Of a stretch of DNA of 64,000 bases, positions 16,073 to 25,146 are shown piece by piece; the stretch's first letter is position 1, and the number at the start of each line of letters is the position of its first letter. The DNA is from Arthrobacter woluwensis (GTDB lineage: Bacteria > Actinomycetota > Actinomycetes > Actinomycetales > Micrococcaceae). The stretch is taken from assembly GCF_900105345.1 (NCBI RefSeq), contig NZ_FNSN01000003.1, positions 1,922,001 to 1,986,000 of the forward strand, in the 5' to 3' direction. Both the position numbers and the translations under genes were made by a program. The notes beneath the pieces are model-generated. The model saw nothing but the letters and a program-made list of their open reading frames with translations, searched no databases and was not told where the DNA came from.

Positions 16073-16948
16073 TTACTTGCCCATGCCGGCGGTCATGCCG
16101 TCGATGATCCGCCGCCCGACCCACAGATACAGCACGACCATGGGAAACACGAGGATCACGATCCCGGCGAACAGGCCGCCCCAATCGGAGCTGTACTGCA
16201 TGGCGGAATACAGGTTCAGGAGAGCGACCGGAAGGGTGCGCTGCTCCGGATCGGACACGATCAGCATCACGAGCAGCGCCGAATTCCACAGGCCGATGAT
16301 GTTGAGCACCAGCACCGTTGTCAGCCCGGGCTTTGCCAGGGGGAGCACGATCTGCCGGAACAGAGTGAGCGGACCCGCGCCGTCGACCTCCGCCGCCTCC
16401 TCCACTTCGTGCGGAAGGGACCGGAAGAACCCGGTGAGGACGAAGACCGCGAACGGCAGCGAGAACACGACTTCGAAGATCAGCAGCGTGATCCGGTCGT
16501 CCCACCAGCCGGTGACCCAGTCCACCATGAAGCTGCTCAGGCCCAGCTTCGCGACCACGATCGGCACCGCGAGCGTCTGCAGCGGAATCGAGAGCCCGAC
16601 GGCGAAATACGCCGTGAGCGGGCCGGCCACCTTCTTGCTCGACCGGGCCAGCACATAAGCGGCCGGCGCGGCGATCGCCACGATGAGCAGCGCCCCGAGC
16701 CCCGTGACGACCACGCTGTTGAGCGCCGCCTGGGCGAACTGCCCGAGCTCCCAGACCGTCCCGAAGTTCTTCCACTGCGGGTCGGTAGGCAGGGCGAACG
16801 GGTTCTGGATGATGTCGCCCGAGGTCTTGAGCGACTGGATGCCGATCCAGGCGACCAGCACCAGGTTGAAGGCCACCCACAGCCAGAGGGCCGCGACGGT
16901 CACGGACGGGACGAAGACGTTGCCGCAGAAGCGGCCGAGTTTCCTCAT
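16073..16948 (-). CDS. Sugar ABC transporter permease, MalG type
   Basis: Second permease of a CUT1-family carbohydrate importer, 291 residues, six predicted membrane segments. The cytoplasmic coupling loop is clear: 'LPHEVEEAAEVDGAGPLTLFRQIVLPLAKPG' region (residues about 185-215), the EAA motif that docks on the ATPase. The ATG at 16946-16948 overlaps the stop of the upstream permease (ATGA). No ATP-binding subunit gene is present in the cluster, as is usual for CUT1 systems that share an MsiK-type ATPase encoded elsewhere. Confidence 0.92.
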   Translation of the reverse strand: MRKLGRFCGNVFVPSVTVAALWLWVAFNLVLVAWIGIQSLKTSGDIIQNPFALPTDPQWKNFGTVWELGQFAQAALNSVVVTGLGALLIVAIAAPAAYVLARSSKKVAGPLTAYFAVGLSIPLQTLAVPIVVAKLGLSSFMVDWVTGWWDDRITLLIFEVVFSLPFAVFVLTGFFRSLPHEVEEAAEVDGAGPLTLFRQIVLPLAKPGLTTVLVLNIIGLWNSALLVMLIVSDPEQRTLPVALLNLYSAMQYSSDWGGLFAGIVILVFPMVVLYLWVGRRIIDGMTAGMGK

Positions 16949-17907
16949 GAGAGCTCCACCTGTTCGCGGGCCGTGATCCGGCGGACCAGGACGATGAGGA
17001 TGATGGTCAGGACGGTCACGATGACGCCCATGGCGGCGCCGGCCCCGAGGTCCGGCACGCCGCCGCTCACCACCACCGAGTTGTACTGCTGGACCGCCAC
17101 GGTGCGGGCCTGGATCGGCGGCACGCCGACCGCGCCGCCTGTGGTGAAGGCGATGACGATCTCGAAGGTCTTGAGACTGTTCACCACCCACAGCACCGAG
17201 GCCACGGCGAACACGTCCCAGGAGAGTGGCAATGTGATGAAGCGGAATTGCTGCCACTTCGACGCGCCGGTCAGGAGAGCCGCCTCGTACAGGTCCTCCG
17301 GGATCGCGTCCATGGCCGAGAGCATGAGCGCGATGTACAGGCCGGTCGAAGACCAGACCACTCCGCCGATGATGCAGGCGAAGACGGTGTCGGGCCCGAG
17401 GAAGCCGATGGGCGCGATGCCGAAGAAGCCGAGGATCCGGTTCGCCACGCCGTCGGGGTTCAGCAGGAAGCCGATCGCCGCGCCGACCGCGATGGGGGAG
17501 ATGATCACCGGCAGGAAGACCACGGAGCGGATGAACGCCCGGCCCTTCAGCTGGCGCAGCACCACCATGCTCAGAAAGGTGACGCCGAAGACGAGAGTCC
17601 CGCTGACCACCGCGAGCACCAGCGTGTTGCCGAAGGACCGGAGGAAGGCCTCATTGCCGAGGAGTGACACGTAGTTCTGCAGGCCGCGCCACGACATCTC
17701 CGAGCCCGGACCGGCCCACTTGGTCAGGCTGACCCAGACCCCGAAGAAGGACGGCGCCACGAACAGGAGCGTGTAGAGCGCCAGCGCCGGGCCGAGGAAG
17801 GCCCAGAAGACCTTCTCCCGCGACGGCAGCAGCGGCTTGCGGATCACCTCCGCCGGGGCGGTCCGGTTCTGTGGGACCGCCCCGGCATCCGCGAGGCGAC
17901 TGGTCAT
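16945..17907 (-). CDS. Sugar ABC transporter permease, MalF type
   Basis: First permease of the CUT1 importer, 320 residues. After a polar N-terminus (about 30 residues), it has six membrane segments and the EAA loop 'IPEDLYEAALLTGASKWQQF'. The ATG at 17905-17907 overlaps the stop of the binding-protein gene (ATGA), and its own stop overlaps the next permease, so the three transport genes should be made in fixed ratio. The sugar is unknown; the adjoining oxidoreductase, ROK regulator and beta-helix enzyme suggest an oligosaccharide from a plant or microbial polysaccharide. Confidence 0.92.
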   Translation of the reverse strand: MTSRLADAGAVPQNRTAPAEVIRKPLLPSREKVFWAFLGPALALYTLLFVAPSFFGVWVSLTKWAGPGSEMSWRGLQNYVSLLGNEAFLRSFGNTLVLAVVSGTLVFGVTFLSMVVLRQLKGRAFIRSVVFLPVIISPIAVGAAIGFLLNPDGVANRILGFFGIAPIGFLGPDTVFACIIGGVVWSSTGLYIALMLSAMDAIPEDLYEAALLTGASKWQQFRFITLPLSWDVFAVASVLWVVNSLKTFEIVIAFTTGGAVGVPPIQARTVAVQQYNSVVVSGGVPDLGAGAAMGVIVTVLTIILIVLVRRITAREQVELS

Positions 17908-19196
17908 TTCTGCCCGGCCATGATCTGAGCGGACTTCTGCTTGCCCTGCTGGACGAACTGGGCCGCGCTGATCTTGCCCTGCAGGAGCTGGTCGTCCAGG
18001 GGCAGGAACATGTCGTTCCACCAGGCCTTGTTGCCGGCGGCCGTGTCGTAGGTCAGGTGCACGTCCTTGGCGTCGGCCAGGGCCTTCTGAGCGTCCGAGA
18101 GGGCCTTGGGGGCGGGGACGTCGCTGCGGGCCGGGATGTTCTTGGCCTCGTCCGCGATGCGCTTCTGGTACTTGGACTGTTCGAAGAAGGCCAGGAACTT
18201 CTTGGCGTCCTCGGCGTTCTTGCCCTTGGCGTTCACCCCGAGGCCGAGTGCGCCGGCCTCCACGGAGTCCTTGCCGCCCACGGGAAGCTGGAAGGAACGG
18301 ATCTGGGCGCCGGACGGGGTGGCGGAGGCGACTTCGCTGGCCAGCCAGGTGCCGTTGATGTTCAGATCGCACTTGCCCTGAACCCAGTCGTTCTGGGCGG
18401 CCGGGTACTTGGTGGCGATGAAGTTCGGCTGGAAGTAGCCGCCCTTGGCCAGCTGCTCCACCTTGCCCGCGGCCGCGAGGACCTCCGGCTTGTCCCATGC
18501 GTCCGAGGTCTTCTGGAGACCGAGCAGGCTGCCGGAGCCGCCGGCGTTCACCAGGGCGGAGTACAGCCAGTAGACGTTGTAGAACGGGACGGTCCCGTCC
18601 TGACAGATAGGGGTCCGGCCGGCGGCCTTGGCCTTGTTGAGGTACGCGACGAACTCATCCCAGGTCTTCGGGGGAGCGGACGCGAGTTCCGGGTGCTTGG
18701 CGGCGTCGAACCACACGGCGGTCGAGATGGCGGTGTGGGGGAGGAATCCGAGGCCCTTGTCGTCCGAGGCGGCCTTCTGCAGGGCCGCCGGCACCAGATC
18801 GCCGACCGTCTTGCCGTTCTCGCCCGGGACGGGCATCTTCAGCACGTCATCCACCGGGGCGGCCAGATTCTGGGCTCGCCAGGCGGGCAGGTTGTCCGAG
18901 CCGGCGTCGAACAGATCCGGCCCCTTCCCCGCGGCCATCTCGGTGGTCAGTGCGTCACCGCCCGTGCGCCCGACGAACTTGACGTCGACCTTGACGCCTT
19001 CCTGCTGGGCGAAGTCGTCCAGGGCGCTCTTGAGGATCTTGGCCTGCGGCTCGTCGGCGCTCCAGATGGAGCGATAGCTGAGCGTGCGCTCGGCGGCCGC
19101 CGAGGCGCTGTTCTTCTGGCCGCACGCAGAGGCGCCGGTGGCCACCGCGCCGGCCAGGACGACGGCGGTGAGGACCCGCAGTTTCTGGTTCTTCAT
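17904..19196 (-). CDS. Sugar-binding lipoprotein of ABC transporter
   Basis: Extracellular solute-binding protein family 1, 430 residues. The signal peptide ends at a lipobox-like ASAC near residue 25. The mature part has 'TLSYRSIWSADEPQAKILKS', 'EMAAGKGPDLFDAGSDN' and 'WDEFVAYLNKAKAAGRTPI', typical of CUT1 receptors. The motif around 'GKCDLNINGTWLASEV' is the usual hinge region. The start at 19194-19196 overlaps the stop of the upstream oxidoreductase gene (ATGA). It would bind the sugar outside the membrane and deliver it to the two permeases encoded downstream. Confidence 0.92.
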   Translation of the reverse strand: MKNQKLRVLTAVVLAGAVATGASACGQKNSASAAAERTLSYRSIWSADEPQAKILKSALDDFAQQEGVKVDVKFVGRTGGDALTTEMAAGKGPDLFDAGSDNLPAWRAQNLAAPVDDVLKMPVPGENGKTVGDLVPAALQKAASDDKGLGFLPHTAISTAVWFDAAKHPELASAPPKTWDEFVAYLNKAKAAGRTPICQDGTVPFYNVYWLYSALVNAGGSGSLLGLQKTSDAWDKPEVLAAAGKVEQLAKGGYFQPNFIATKYPAAQNDWVQGKCDLNINGTWLASEVASATPSGAQIRSFQLPVGGKDSVEAGALGLGVNAKGKNAEDAKKFLAFFEQSKYQKRIADEAKNIPARSDVPAPKALSDAQKALADAKDVHLTYDTAAGNKAWWNDMFLPLDDQLLQGKISAAQFVQQGKQKSAQIMAGQK

Positions 19197-20542
19197 GCTG
19201 TGTACTCCGATTCTTCCTGTTTCGTCATTGAAAGGTGTGTCGCTGAAAGTGCTGTGGGCGGGATCGTGACCACGGTGCCCTGCTTCCGGGCGGTCTCCGC
19301 GGCCCAGACCACCCGATGGGTGTCGAGGCTCTCGCGTCCGCTGCTGAGGATCCGGGAGGGATCGTCGTGGCGGAGGGCGGAGAAGAAGGCGTCCGCCAGG
19401 GATTCGTCGGCGCCCCCGTGCCCGCCGGCCATGGAGGCGTCATCGCCCCCGCCGGTGTCGATCTCGGTCCAGCTGTCCGAGACGAAATCATGAATCCGGA
19501 GATGGCGTCCGTCGCCGTCGATCGAGCCGTGCGTCCCGAAGATCCGGGTCTTGCGGTGCTCCAGGGCGGCGAAGGCCGTGACGGTGATGGTCGCCGTCGC
19601 GCCGGTGCCGAATTCGAGGGAGACGGTCTGGGTGTCCACCACGTCGTTGTCGCAGGCGTAGACGCAGCGTCCGTACGGGCCGGTGCGCAGCGCCCGCTCC
19701 ACACCTTCGGGGGTGGCGTCCTCCGTGACGGCGGACAGCGGCCAGAACTCCTTCTCCGGATCGCCGAGGCACCCGAGGTAGAGCCGTTTGGCCGAGTACG
19801 GGCAGATGGCTTCCAGCGGGCAGTCCCAGCACCGGTCTGCCGCGCCTGCGGGGCGGGCCGCCGCCGTGAAGTGGGTGAGCGCGCCGAAGGAGGAGACACG
19901 CTGTGGGATTGCTCCCATCATGTAGGCAAGCCAATCGACGTCGTGGCAAGCTTTGGCCAGAAGGAGCGAGGCGGACTCCGCCTCCTTGCGCCAATTGCCG
20001 CGGACGAAGGAGTGAGCGTGATGCCACCAGCCCACCTGCTCCAGATGCTGCACATTGATCACTTGACCAATAGTGCCGTCTTCGAGGATCGTCCGCAGCG
20101 CCCGCGTGTAGGGGGAGTACCGCATGACGTGGCAGACGGCGAGGATGACGTCGTTCTCCTCCGCCGCCGCGAGGATGCGGGTGGCCTCCTCCTCGGTGGG
20201 GGCGATCGGCTTCTCCAGGAGGATGTGATAGCCCTTCCTGGCCGCCGCCACGGCAGGTCCGGTGTGCATCCGGTCCTGCGTGCCGATGATGACGCCGTCG
20301 GCCAGCCGTTCGCCGGCCAGGAGATCCTCCCATCCGCTGAAGACGTTCTCCGCCGGAATGCCGTGCTCTCGGGCGAACCGCTCGCGGCGCACCGGGTCCG
20401 GCTCCGCGACGGCGACGATCCGCACGGCGCCGGTCGCCCGGGCCCGCTGGGCGTAGACCGTGCTGCGGAGGCCGGCGCCGATCACCGCGAGGGTGGGTGC
20501 GTCCGCTGGAGGAGCGGACGCGATGGGACTTGCAGACTGCAC
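19193..20542 (-). CDS. Gfo/Idh/MocA-family oxidoreductase
   Basis: NAD(P)-dependent sugar oxidoreductase, 449 residues. The Rossmann motif is 'LAVIGAGLRSTVYAQRA' and the catalytic-loop motif is 'LLEKPIAPT', with 'ACHDVDWLAYM' further on. A cysteine-rich insertion 'CWDCPLEAICPYSAKRLYL' (residues about 240-258) is seen in a subgroup of this family and could bind a metal; this is not certain. I chose the GTG at 20540-20542 because AGGGGA lies 6 bases upstream and because a longer frame would run through the promoter and operator. It is the first gene of a four-gene operon with the sugar transporter. Confidence 0.88.
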   Translation of the reverse strand: MQSASPIASAPPADAPTLAVIGAGLRSTVYAQRARATGAVRIVAVAEPDPVRRERFAREHGIPAENVFSGWEDLLAGERLADGVIIGTQDRMHTGPAVAAARKGYHILLEKPIAPTEEEATRILAAAEENDVILAVCHVMRYSPYTRALRTILEDGTIGQVINVQHLEQVGWWHHAHSFVRGNWRKEAESASLLLAKACHDVDWLAYMMGAIPQRVSSFGALTHFTAAARPAGAADRCWDCPLEAICPYSAKRLYLGCLGDPEKEFWPLSAVTEDATPEGVERALRTGPYGRCVYACDNDVVDTQTVSLEFGTGATATITVTAFAALEHRKTRIFGTHGSIDGDGRHLRIHDFVSDSWTEIDTGGGDDASMAGGHGGADESLADAFFSALRHDDPSRILSSGRESLDTHRVVWAAETARKQGTVVTIPPTALSATHLSMTKQEESEYTA

Positions 20543-20562
20543 GTGGTTCCCCTGACCATAGA

Positions 20563-20611
20563 AATTAAAAGAGGTTTCTTTAATCTGAGGTCCCGGGAAC
20601 GGAACTGTCAA
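20563..20611 (-). promoter_or_regulatory. Promoter and imperfect palindromic operator of sugar operon
   Basis: On the minus strand TTGACA at 20606-20611 looks like a -35 element. An imperfect palindrome at 20563-20584 (ATTAAA ... TTTAAT half-sites) lies about where the -10 and start region fall. A closely similar 22-base element occurs at 21857-21878. The adjacent ROK regulator is the likely ligand-dependent repressor. Confidence 0.6.
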
Positions 20612-20631
20612 GACCTCGAGAAGGAGTGAAT

Positions 20632-21792
20632 GTGGAATTGCGCCGAGGGGACACCTCCCGCCTGCGACGGCAGAACGCCGTCCTGACCATGCGACTGCTC
20701 CGTGAGCAGGGTGCGATGGGCCTGACCGAGCTGGCCACGCAGAGCGGGCTGTCCCGCCCCACTGTGGAAGGCATCGTGGATTCGCTCCTCGACGCCGGGT
20801 GGCTGTTCTCCCACGAGCCGGAGACCGGCCAGGTGGGCCGTCCGCGACGCCTGGTGGAATTCCGGGCGGACGCCGGCCACGTCATGGGTGTGGACATCGG
20901 ATCGGTGACCGTGCGTGCCGTCGTGGCGGATCTCGCGGGAGAGCCGGTCGGCACGTCCTCAGCGTCGGTCCTGCCCGGGGACGGACGGGAGGCGCGCCTC
21001 CGGGCGGCACGTGCCGCCGCGTCTCAGGCCGTGGCCGACGCCGGCCTGACGCCGTCCGCGCTGTCCGCCGTCTGCGTCGGGACCACCGGCACGGTCAGCA
21101 CCGCGGGCGTGGTCACCCACTCCGTCGCGCTGCCCGGGTGGGAGGGCGTCGATCTGGCCGGCGCTTTCGCCGAGGACTACTCCTGCCCCGTGGTGGTCGA
21201 GAACGACTGCAACCTCGCGGCGATGGCGGAGGCCTGGAAGGGCGTGGCCGCGGGCTACAGCGAGGTCGCGTACATCCACTGCGGCATGAGGACGGGTGCG
21301 GGACTCTTCATCAACGGGAAGCTGTACCGCGGCGCGCGCGGGCTCTCCGGCGAGATCGGGGCCCTCCCGCTGGTCGGCTGGCATCGCGCGCCGTCGCGAC
21401 TCTCGGCCTTCTCCGGTCTGAGTGAGGGGACGCCCGGTGAATCCGTAGCGGCCACGGTGTTCGACGCCGCCAAGACCGGCGACGCCGAGGCCCGCTGGGC
21501 GGTCGAGCGCTATGCCAGCGATCTGGCGGAAGGCATCGCCGCGCTGGTCCTGACGCTCGATCCGGAACTCGTGGTCCTGGGCGGCGGCGTCTCGCGCTCC
21601 GGGGAGATCCTCCTGGAGCCGCTCGCCCGCTACCTGGCGCCGCTCTGCATCGAAGCGCCGCAGCTCAGCCTGTCCTCGCTGGGGGAACGCGCCGTCGTGT
21701 CGGGGGCCCTGCGCCATGCGCTGAACCTGGTGGACGATCAGCTGTACGACGTCGAGAGCGTGCTGCCCGCGCCCCTCGCCGCGGCATCCTGA
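20632..21792 (+). CDS. ROK-family transcriptional regulator
   Basis: A 386-residue repressor with an N-terminal winged helix ('LRRQNAVLTMRLLREQG', 'GLSRPTVEGIVDSLLDAGW') and a C-terminal ROK sugar-kinase fold ('VMGVDIGSVTVRAVVADLAG', 'VVENDCNLAAMAEAW', 'GARGLSGEIGALPL'). The usual Cys-rich zinc motif CxCGxxGC of ROK proteins is not present. I prefer GTG at 20632, five bases after AAGGAG; a GTG at 20626 is in frame but lies on the ribosome site. It is divergent from the sugar ABC operon and directly upstream of the beta-helix gene, and a shared operator sequence precedes both targets. Confidence 0.88.
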   Translation: MELRRGDTSRLRRQNAVLTMRLLREQGAMGLTELATQSGLSRPTVEGIVDSLLDAGWLFSHEPETGQVGRPRRLVEFRADAGHVMGVDIGSVTVRAVVADLAGEPVGTSSASVLPGDGREARLRAARAAASQAVADAGLTPSALSAVCVGTTGTVSTAGVVTHSVALPGWEGVDLAGAFAEDYSCPVVVENDCNLAAMAEAWKGVAAGYSEVAYIHCGMRTGAGLFINGKLYRGARGLSGEIGALPLVGWHRAPSRLSAFSGLSEGTPGESVAATVFDAAKTGDAEARWAVERYASDLAEGIAALVLTLDPELVVLGGGVSRSGEILLEPLARYLAPLCIEAPQLSLSSLGERAVVSGALRHALNLVDDQLYDVESVLPAPLAAAS

Positions 21793-21828
21793 CCGCCGCC
21801 CGCCGGTTCGGCGGGGCTGGGAAAACCC

Positions 21829-21878
21829 TTGACGCGGGTCCGGACCGCCTGTACTTAATTAAAACTCCTTTCATTATT
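21829..21878 (+). promoter_or_regulatory. Promoter and ROK-type operator of beta-helix gene
   Basis: TTGACG at 21829-21834 and TACTTA at 21852-21857 are spaced by 17 bases. Directly after lies a 22-base element (21857-21878) that shares AATTAAAA at one end and TTTC-N-TTA near the other with the operator at 20563-20584. Confidence 0.6.
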
Positions 21879-21897
21879 GAACTCGATGAGGAGTGCC

Positions 21898-23943
21898 ATG
21901 AAGCGACGGACCAGCACCATCGGTGCCATCCTTGCCAGCAGCGGTGTCCTCCTGGCGACAGGCCTGGCTCCCGCCGTGGCCTTGCCGGGAGAGGTCACGG
22001 CGCCGGCCGGGATCCAGACGGCAGTGCAGACCGCCACCAGCTACTACGTCGACCCGGCGGGCAGCGACACGGCGGACGGCCTTTCTCCGGGCACCGCCTG
22101 GAAGAGCCTGTCCAAGGTCTCGGCCCAGACGTTCGGACCGGGGGACCGGGTCCTGTTCAAGGCCGGCGGGCAGTGGACCGGGCAGCTCGCCACGCACGGC
22201 TCCGGCGCGCCGGGCCAGCCGATCGTCGTCGGCGGCTATGGGACCGGGGCCAAGCCGCGGATCGACGGTGCGGGCGCCGTGGACGCCGCCGTGAAGGTGG
22301 AGAACGAACACGACATCACGATCGACGGGCTCGAGGTGACCAACACCAATGGAGGCGCCACTCCGCGGATCGGCATCCAGGTCACCGCGCGCGACTACGG
22401 TGCGGTGGACGGGGTGACCGTCCGGAACAGTTACGTCCACGGCATTCAGGGCGCCACGAGCGGCAACGACTCCTCGAATCCTTCGGTGGGCGGGATCATC
22501 GTCTCGGCTCTGGGCTCCACGACTCCCACCTTCTACCGGAACCTGCGCATCGAAGGCAATGAGGTGGCCGACTCCCGGTCCTACGGCATCGTGACGTGGT
22601 CCTCCTGGATGCAGCGCGAAGGCTGGAACGACCTCTGGGACTTCATGCCGGTCCCCGCGGGCGGCTACCGCGCCTGGACGCCGAGCACGGGCACGGTCGT
22701 CACGGGCAACACCGTCCATGACATCTCCGCCGGCGGCATCACGGTGATGCAGGCCCAGGGCGCCCGGATCGATCACAACCGGGTGGACAAGACCGCCCAG
22801 AACCACGGCAACGTCGGCATCTGGTGGGCTGGCGCCGATGACACGGTGGTCGAGTACAACGAGGTCTCCGGCACCAAGTACTGGGGCCTGGCGAGCGATG
22901 GCAACGGCTTCGACGCCGACGCCTCCGTGCACCGCAGCCTGGTGCAGTACAACTACAGCCACGACAACGAGGGCGGCTTCTTCATCGCCGTCTCCACCGG
23001 CACAGGTCCCGCGGAGGCGACCATCCGCTACAACGTGAGCCAGGGCGACGGCAATCAGATCTTCGCGCTGTCCACCAACGCGAAGAACATCGACATCTAC
23101 AACAACACCATCTGGACCCCGCTGACGCCGTTCATCGCCAACAACCCTGATCGCGCCGAATTCAGCATGGTCAAGGTCTGGAACACCTCGGTCTCCAACG
23201 TCAGCTTCCGCAACAACATCATCTACAACGGCGCGGGCCTCGCCTACCGCGACTCCGCCGCCGTCACCTACGACCGCAATTTCTACCAGAGTGGACCCGT
23301 CCCGTCCCGTGAACGTGCGGCCCTCAGCGGAACGGCGGGCTTGAGCGCGCCCGGTGCGGCCACCTCGATCAATGATCTGGCCGGGTACGCCCCGACCGCG
23401 GGTTCGCCCGTCACCGCGCAGGGACTGGACATCCCGTTCGACGGCGGCCGGGACGTCCGGGGCACGCTGCTGCCCTCGGGCATGGCGGACCTCGGCGCGG
23501 TGCAGTCGACCGCGGGCGCGGGCCTGAACGAGGCGGCGCCGACGGTGACGACGAGCTTCGGCAACGGTCAGTCCACCGTGCCCGCCGCCATCGCCGACGG
23601 CAGCGACCTGACCCCCTGGGCGAGCCCGTCCAGCGGGGTCCAGTTCCCGGGGAACATCACCCTGGAGTTCGCGAGCCCTCGACCTGTGAAGGCCGTGGAG
23701 CTGGCGAGCATCTTCGGCGCAGGCCAGGGCATCAAGACCGTCGATGTGCAGAGCTGGGATGGCTCCGCCTGGGTCACGCAGCTCTCCAACGCTCAGATCA
23801 CCTGGACCGGCAACTCTGCGGCCGTCGAACGCAAGACGGTCCAGCTGCCGTCCGCCGTGACCACGGGCAAGATCCGGCTGGTCGTCAAGGCGGCCAACCT
23901 GACCTGGGGCAATCTGGCGGTCAGCGAGATCTCGACGCGCTGA
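21898..23943 (+). CDS. Secreted right-handed beta-helix protein, probable polysaccharide-active enzyme
   Basis: A 681-residue exported protein. The ATG at 21898 follows GAGGAG at ideal spacing and gives a signal peptide MKRRTSTIGAILASSGVLLA. The mature start 'YYVDPAGSDTADGLSPGTAW' is the standard entry of parallel beta-helix proteins related to pectate and alginate lyases and to some glycosidases. Repeated turns with 'ITIDGLEVTN', 'IEGNEVADS', 'VTGNTVHDIS', 'IRYNVSQGDG' and 'FRNNIIYNG' run to about residue 480. The C-terminal about 150 residues, ending 'LTWGNLAVSEIST', resemble a discoidin-like carbohydrate-binding fold. Exact substrate and whether it is a lyase or hydrolase are unknown. The shared operator with the sugar importer suggests it releases the imported sugar. 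Confidence 0.8.
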   Translation: MKRRTSTIGAILASSGVLLATGLAPAVALPGEVTAPAGIQTAVQTATSYYVDPAGSDTADGLSPGTAWKSLSKVSAQTFGPGDRVLFKAGGQWTGQLATHGSGAPGQPIVVGGYGTGAKPRIDGAGAVDAAVKVENEHDITIDGLEVTNTNGGATPRIGIQVTARDYGAVDGVTVRNSYVHGIQGATSGNDSSNPSVGGIIVSALGSTTPTFYRNLRIEGNEVADSRSYGIVTWSSWMQREGWNDLWDFMPVPAGGYRAWTPSTGTVVTGNTVHDISAGGITVMQAQGARIDHNRVDKTAQNHGNVGIWWAGADDTVVEYNEVSGTKYWGLASDGNGFDADASVHRSLVQYNYSHDNEGGFFIAVSTGTGPAEATIRYNVSQGDGNQIFALSTNAKNIDIYNNTIWTPLTPFIANNPDRAEFSMVKVWNTSVSNVSFRNNIIYNGAGLAYRDSAAVTYDRNFYQSGPVPSRERAALSGTAGLSAPGAATSINDLAGYAPTAGSPVTAQGLDIPFDGGRDVRGTLLPSGMADLGAVQSTAGAGLNEAAPTVTTSFGNGQSTVPAAIADGSDLTPWASPSSGVQFPGNITLEFASPRPVKAVELASIFGAGQGIKTVDVQSWDGSAWVTQLSNAQITWTGNSAAVERKTVQLPSAVTTGKIRLVVKAANLTWGNLAVSEISTR

Positions 23944-23991
23944 CCCGGGCTCGATCACCGAGCAGAGCCACCGGTCTCAACCACCGAGCCG

Positions 23992-24028
23992 GCCGGACGC
24001 CGGGCCTCCTTGAGGTCCGGCGCCCGGC
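23992..24028 (+). terminator. Hairpin after beta-helix gene
   Basis: A 17-base arm at 23992-24008 pairs with 24012-24028 with one mismatch and one G-U pair, loop CTT. No T-run. It follows the beta-helix gene by about 50 bases. Confidence 0.55.
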
Positions 24029-24114
24029 CTGCGAGAGTGGGCGTGGCTCCGTCACGCCCCGCGCCGGGTCCAGATCCGGCGGCACCACCAGCACACCGAA
24101 AGGCGGCAGACGAC

Positions 24115-24969
24115 ATGCCCGCAGCGAAGAAGCAGCACATCCTGGTGATCGGCGTGGACGGCTGCCGTCACGACAGCCTCCTGAAAGCCAATACGCCGCA
24201 TCTCGACGCGCTGGCAGGGCAGGGATTCCTGGCGCCCGTGCGCGTCGACGATCGTAACCCCACCATCTCCGGGCCGGTCTGGTCCACGGTCGCGAGCGGC
24301 GTGTACTCGGACCTGCACGGCATCCGGGACAACCAGCTCGCGGGCCATCGGCTGGGGGAGTACCCGGACTTCCTGAGCCGCGTGCGGGAGCAGGTGCCCG
24401 GGGCCACGACGTTCGCCGCGGCGGCCTGGGGACCCCTCGTGACGGAGTCCGCCGGGGGTCCGGTCTTCGCGCCGGGCGGCTACCGGCCCGGCCTGCCGGT
24501 CGATTCCGAGGAAGGGGAACTGGATGTCATCGAGGTCATGGACGAGGCGGTGACATCCCGGGTGGCGCGCACGCTGCTCCACGACGCGCCGACGGTCACT
24601 TTCGCCTACCTGCTCCTGGTCGACATGGTCGGGCACCACGAGGGGGTCACGCCCCGCTACCAGGAGGCGATCGAACGCTGTGACGAGCAGATCGGGGTCA
24701 TGCTCGCCGCGATCGAACAGCGTCCCAGCCGGAGCGAGGAGGACTGGACCGTGATCGTCCTGACCGACCACGGTCATCGCGACGCCGGGCACCACGGCGG
24801 CGACAGCGACGAGGAACGCACGGCCTGGATGTGCGCCGCGGGCCCCGGTCTCGGCGGACCCGGCCAGCGCGCCGACGTGGACCATGCGGACGTCCACCCG
24901 CACATCCTGTCCCTCCTCGGGATCGAACCCGAACCGTCCTGGGGACTCGTGGGGAGCCCCCTCGGCTGA
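24115..24969 (+). CDS. Alkaline-phosphatase-superfamily phosphodiesterase/nucleotide pyrophosphatase
   Basis: A 284-residue cytoplasmic protein of the type I phosphodiesterase/nucleotide pyrophosphatase family. Metal and catalytic motifs are 'LVIGVDGCRHDSL' (metal Asp), 'NPTISGPVWSTVASG' (nucleophile Thr or Ser region), 'LLLVDMVGHHEG' (Asp and His) and 'VLTDHGHRDAGHHGG' (Asp-His). No signal peptide is seen. The ATG at 24115 has only a modest AAGG upstream. It might process a phosphorylated sugar or nucleotide, but no neighbour fixes the substrate. Confidence 0.8.
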   Translation: MPAAKKQHILVIGVDGCRHDSLLKANTPHLDALAGQGFLAPVRVDDRNPTISGPVWSTVASGVYSDLHGIRDNQLAGHRLGEYPDFLSRVREQVPGATTFAAAAWGPLVTESAGGPVFAPGGYRPGLPVDSEEGELDVIEVMDEAVTSRVARTLLHDAPTVTFAYLLLVDMVGHHEGVTPRYQEAIERCDEQIGVMLAAIEQRPSRSEEDWTVIVLTDHGHRDAGHHGGDSDEERTAWMCAAGPGLGGPGQRADVDHADVHPHILSLLGIEPEPSWGLVGSPLG

Positions 24970-25146
24970 GCCCCGCGGAGGCGCCGTCGCCCCGTGACGG
25001 ACGACGACGGCGCCGCGAGCCCGGGTGCCGGCGCAGGGCACGGCGGGGGTCGCCGTCGTCGTGTCCACAGGGTGGTCTCAGGCCCGCGGAGGGAGTGCCC
25101 GGCCGATAGGATCGGAAGGGCCGACATCAACCCGAGGAGTTCCCGC

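Noticed and set aside
16073-19196. Missing ATPase as evidence of a broken sugar transporter
   Set aside because: CUT1 importers in actinobacteria commonly share a single MsiK-type ATPase encoded elsewhere, so the absence is normal.
25001-25062. ACGACGACGGCG/CGCCGTCGTCGT inverted repeat before the HAD gene
   Set aside because: The loop is about 38 bases and the arms are low-complexity repeats common in this genome; no good case for a terminator or operator.
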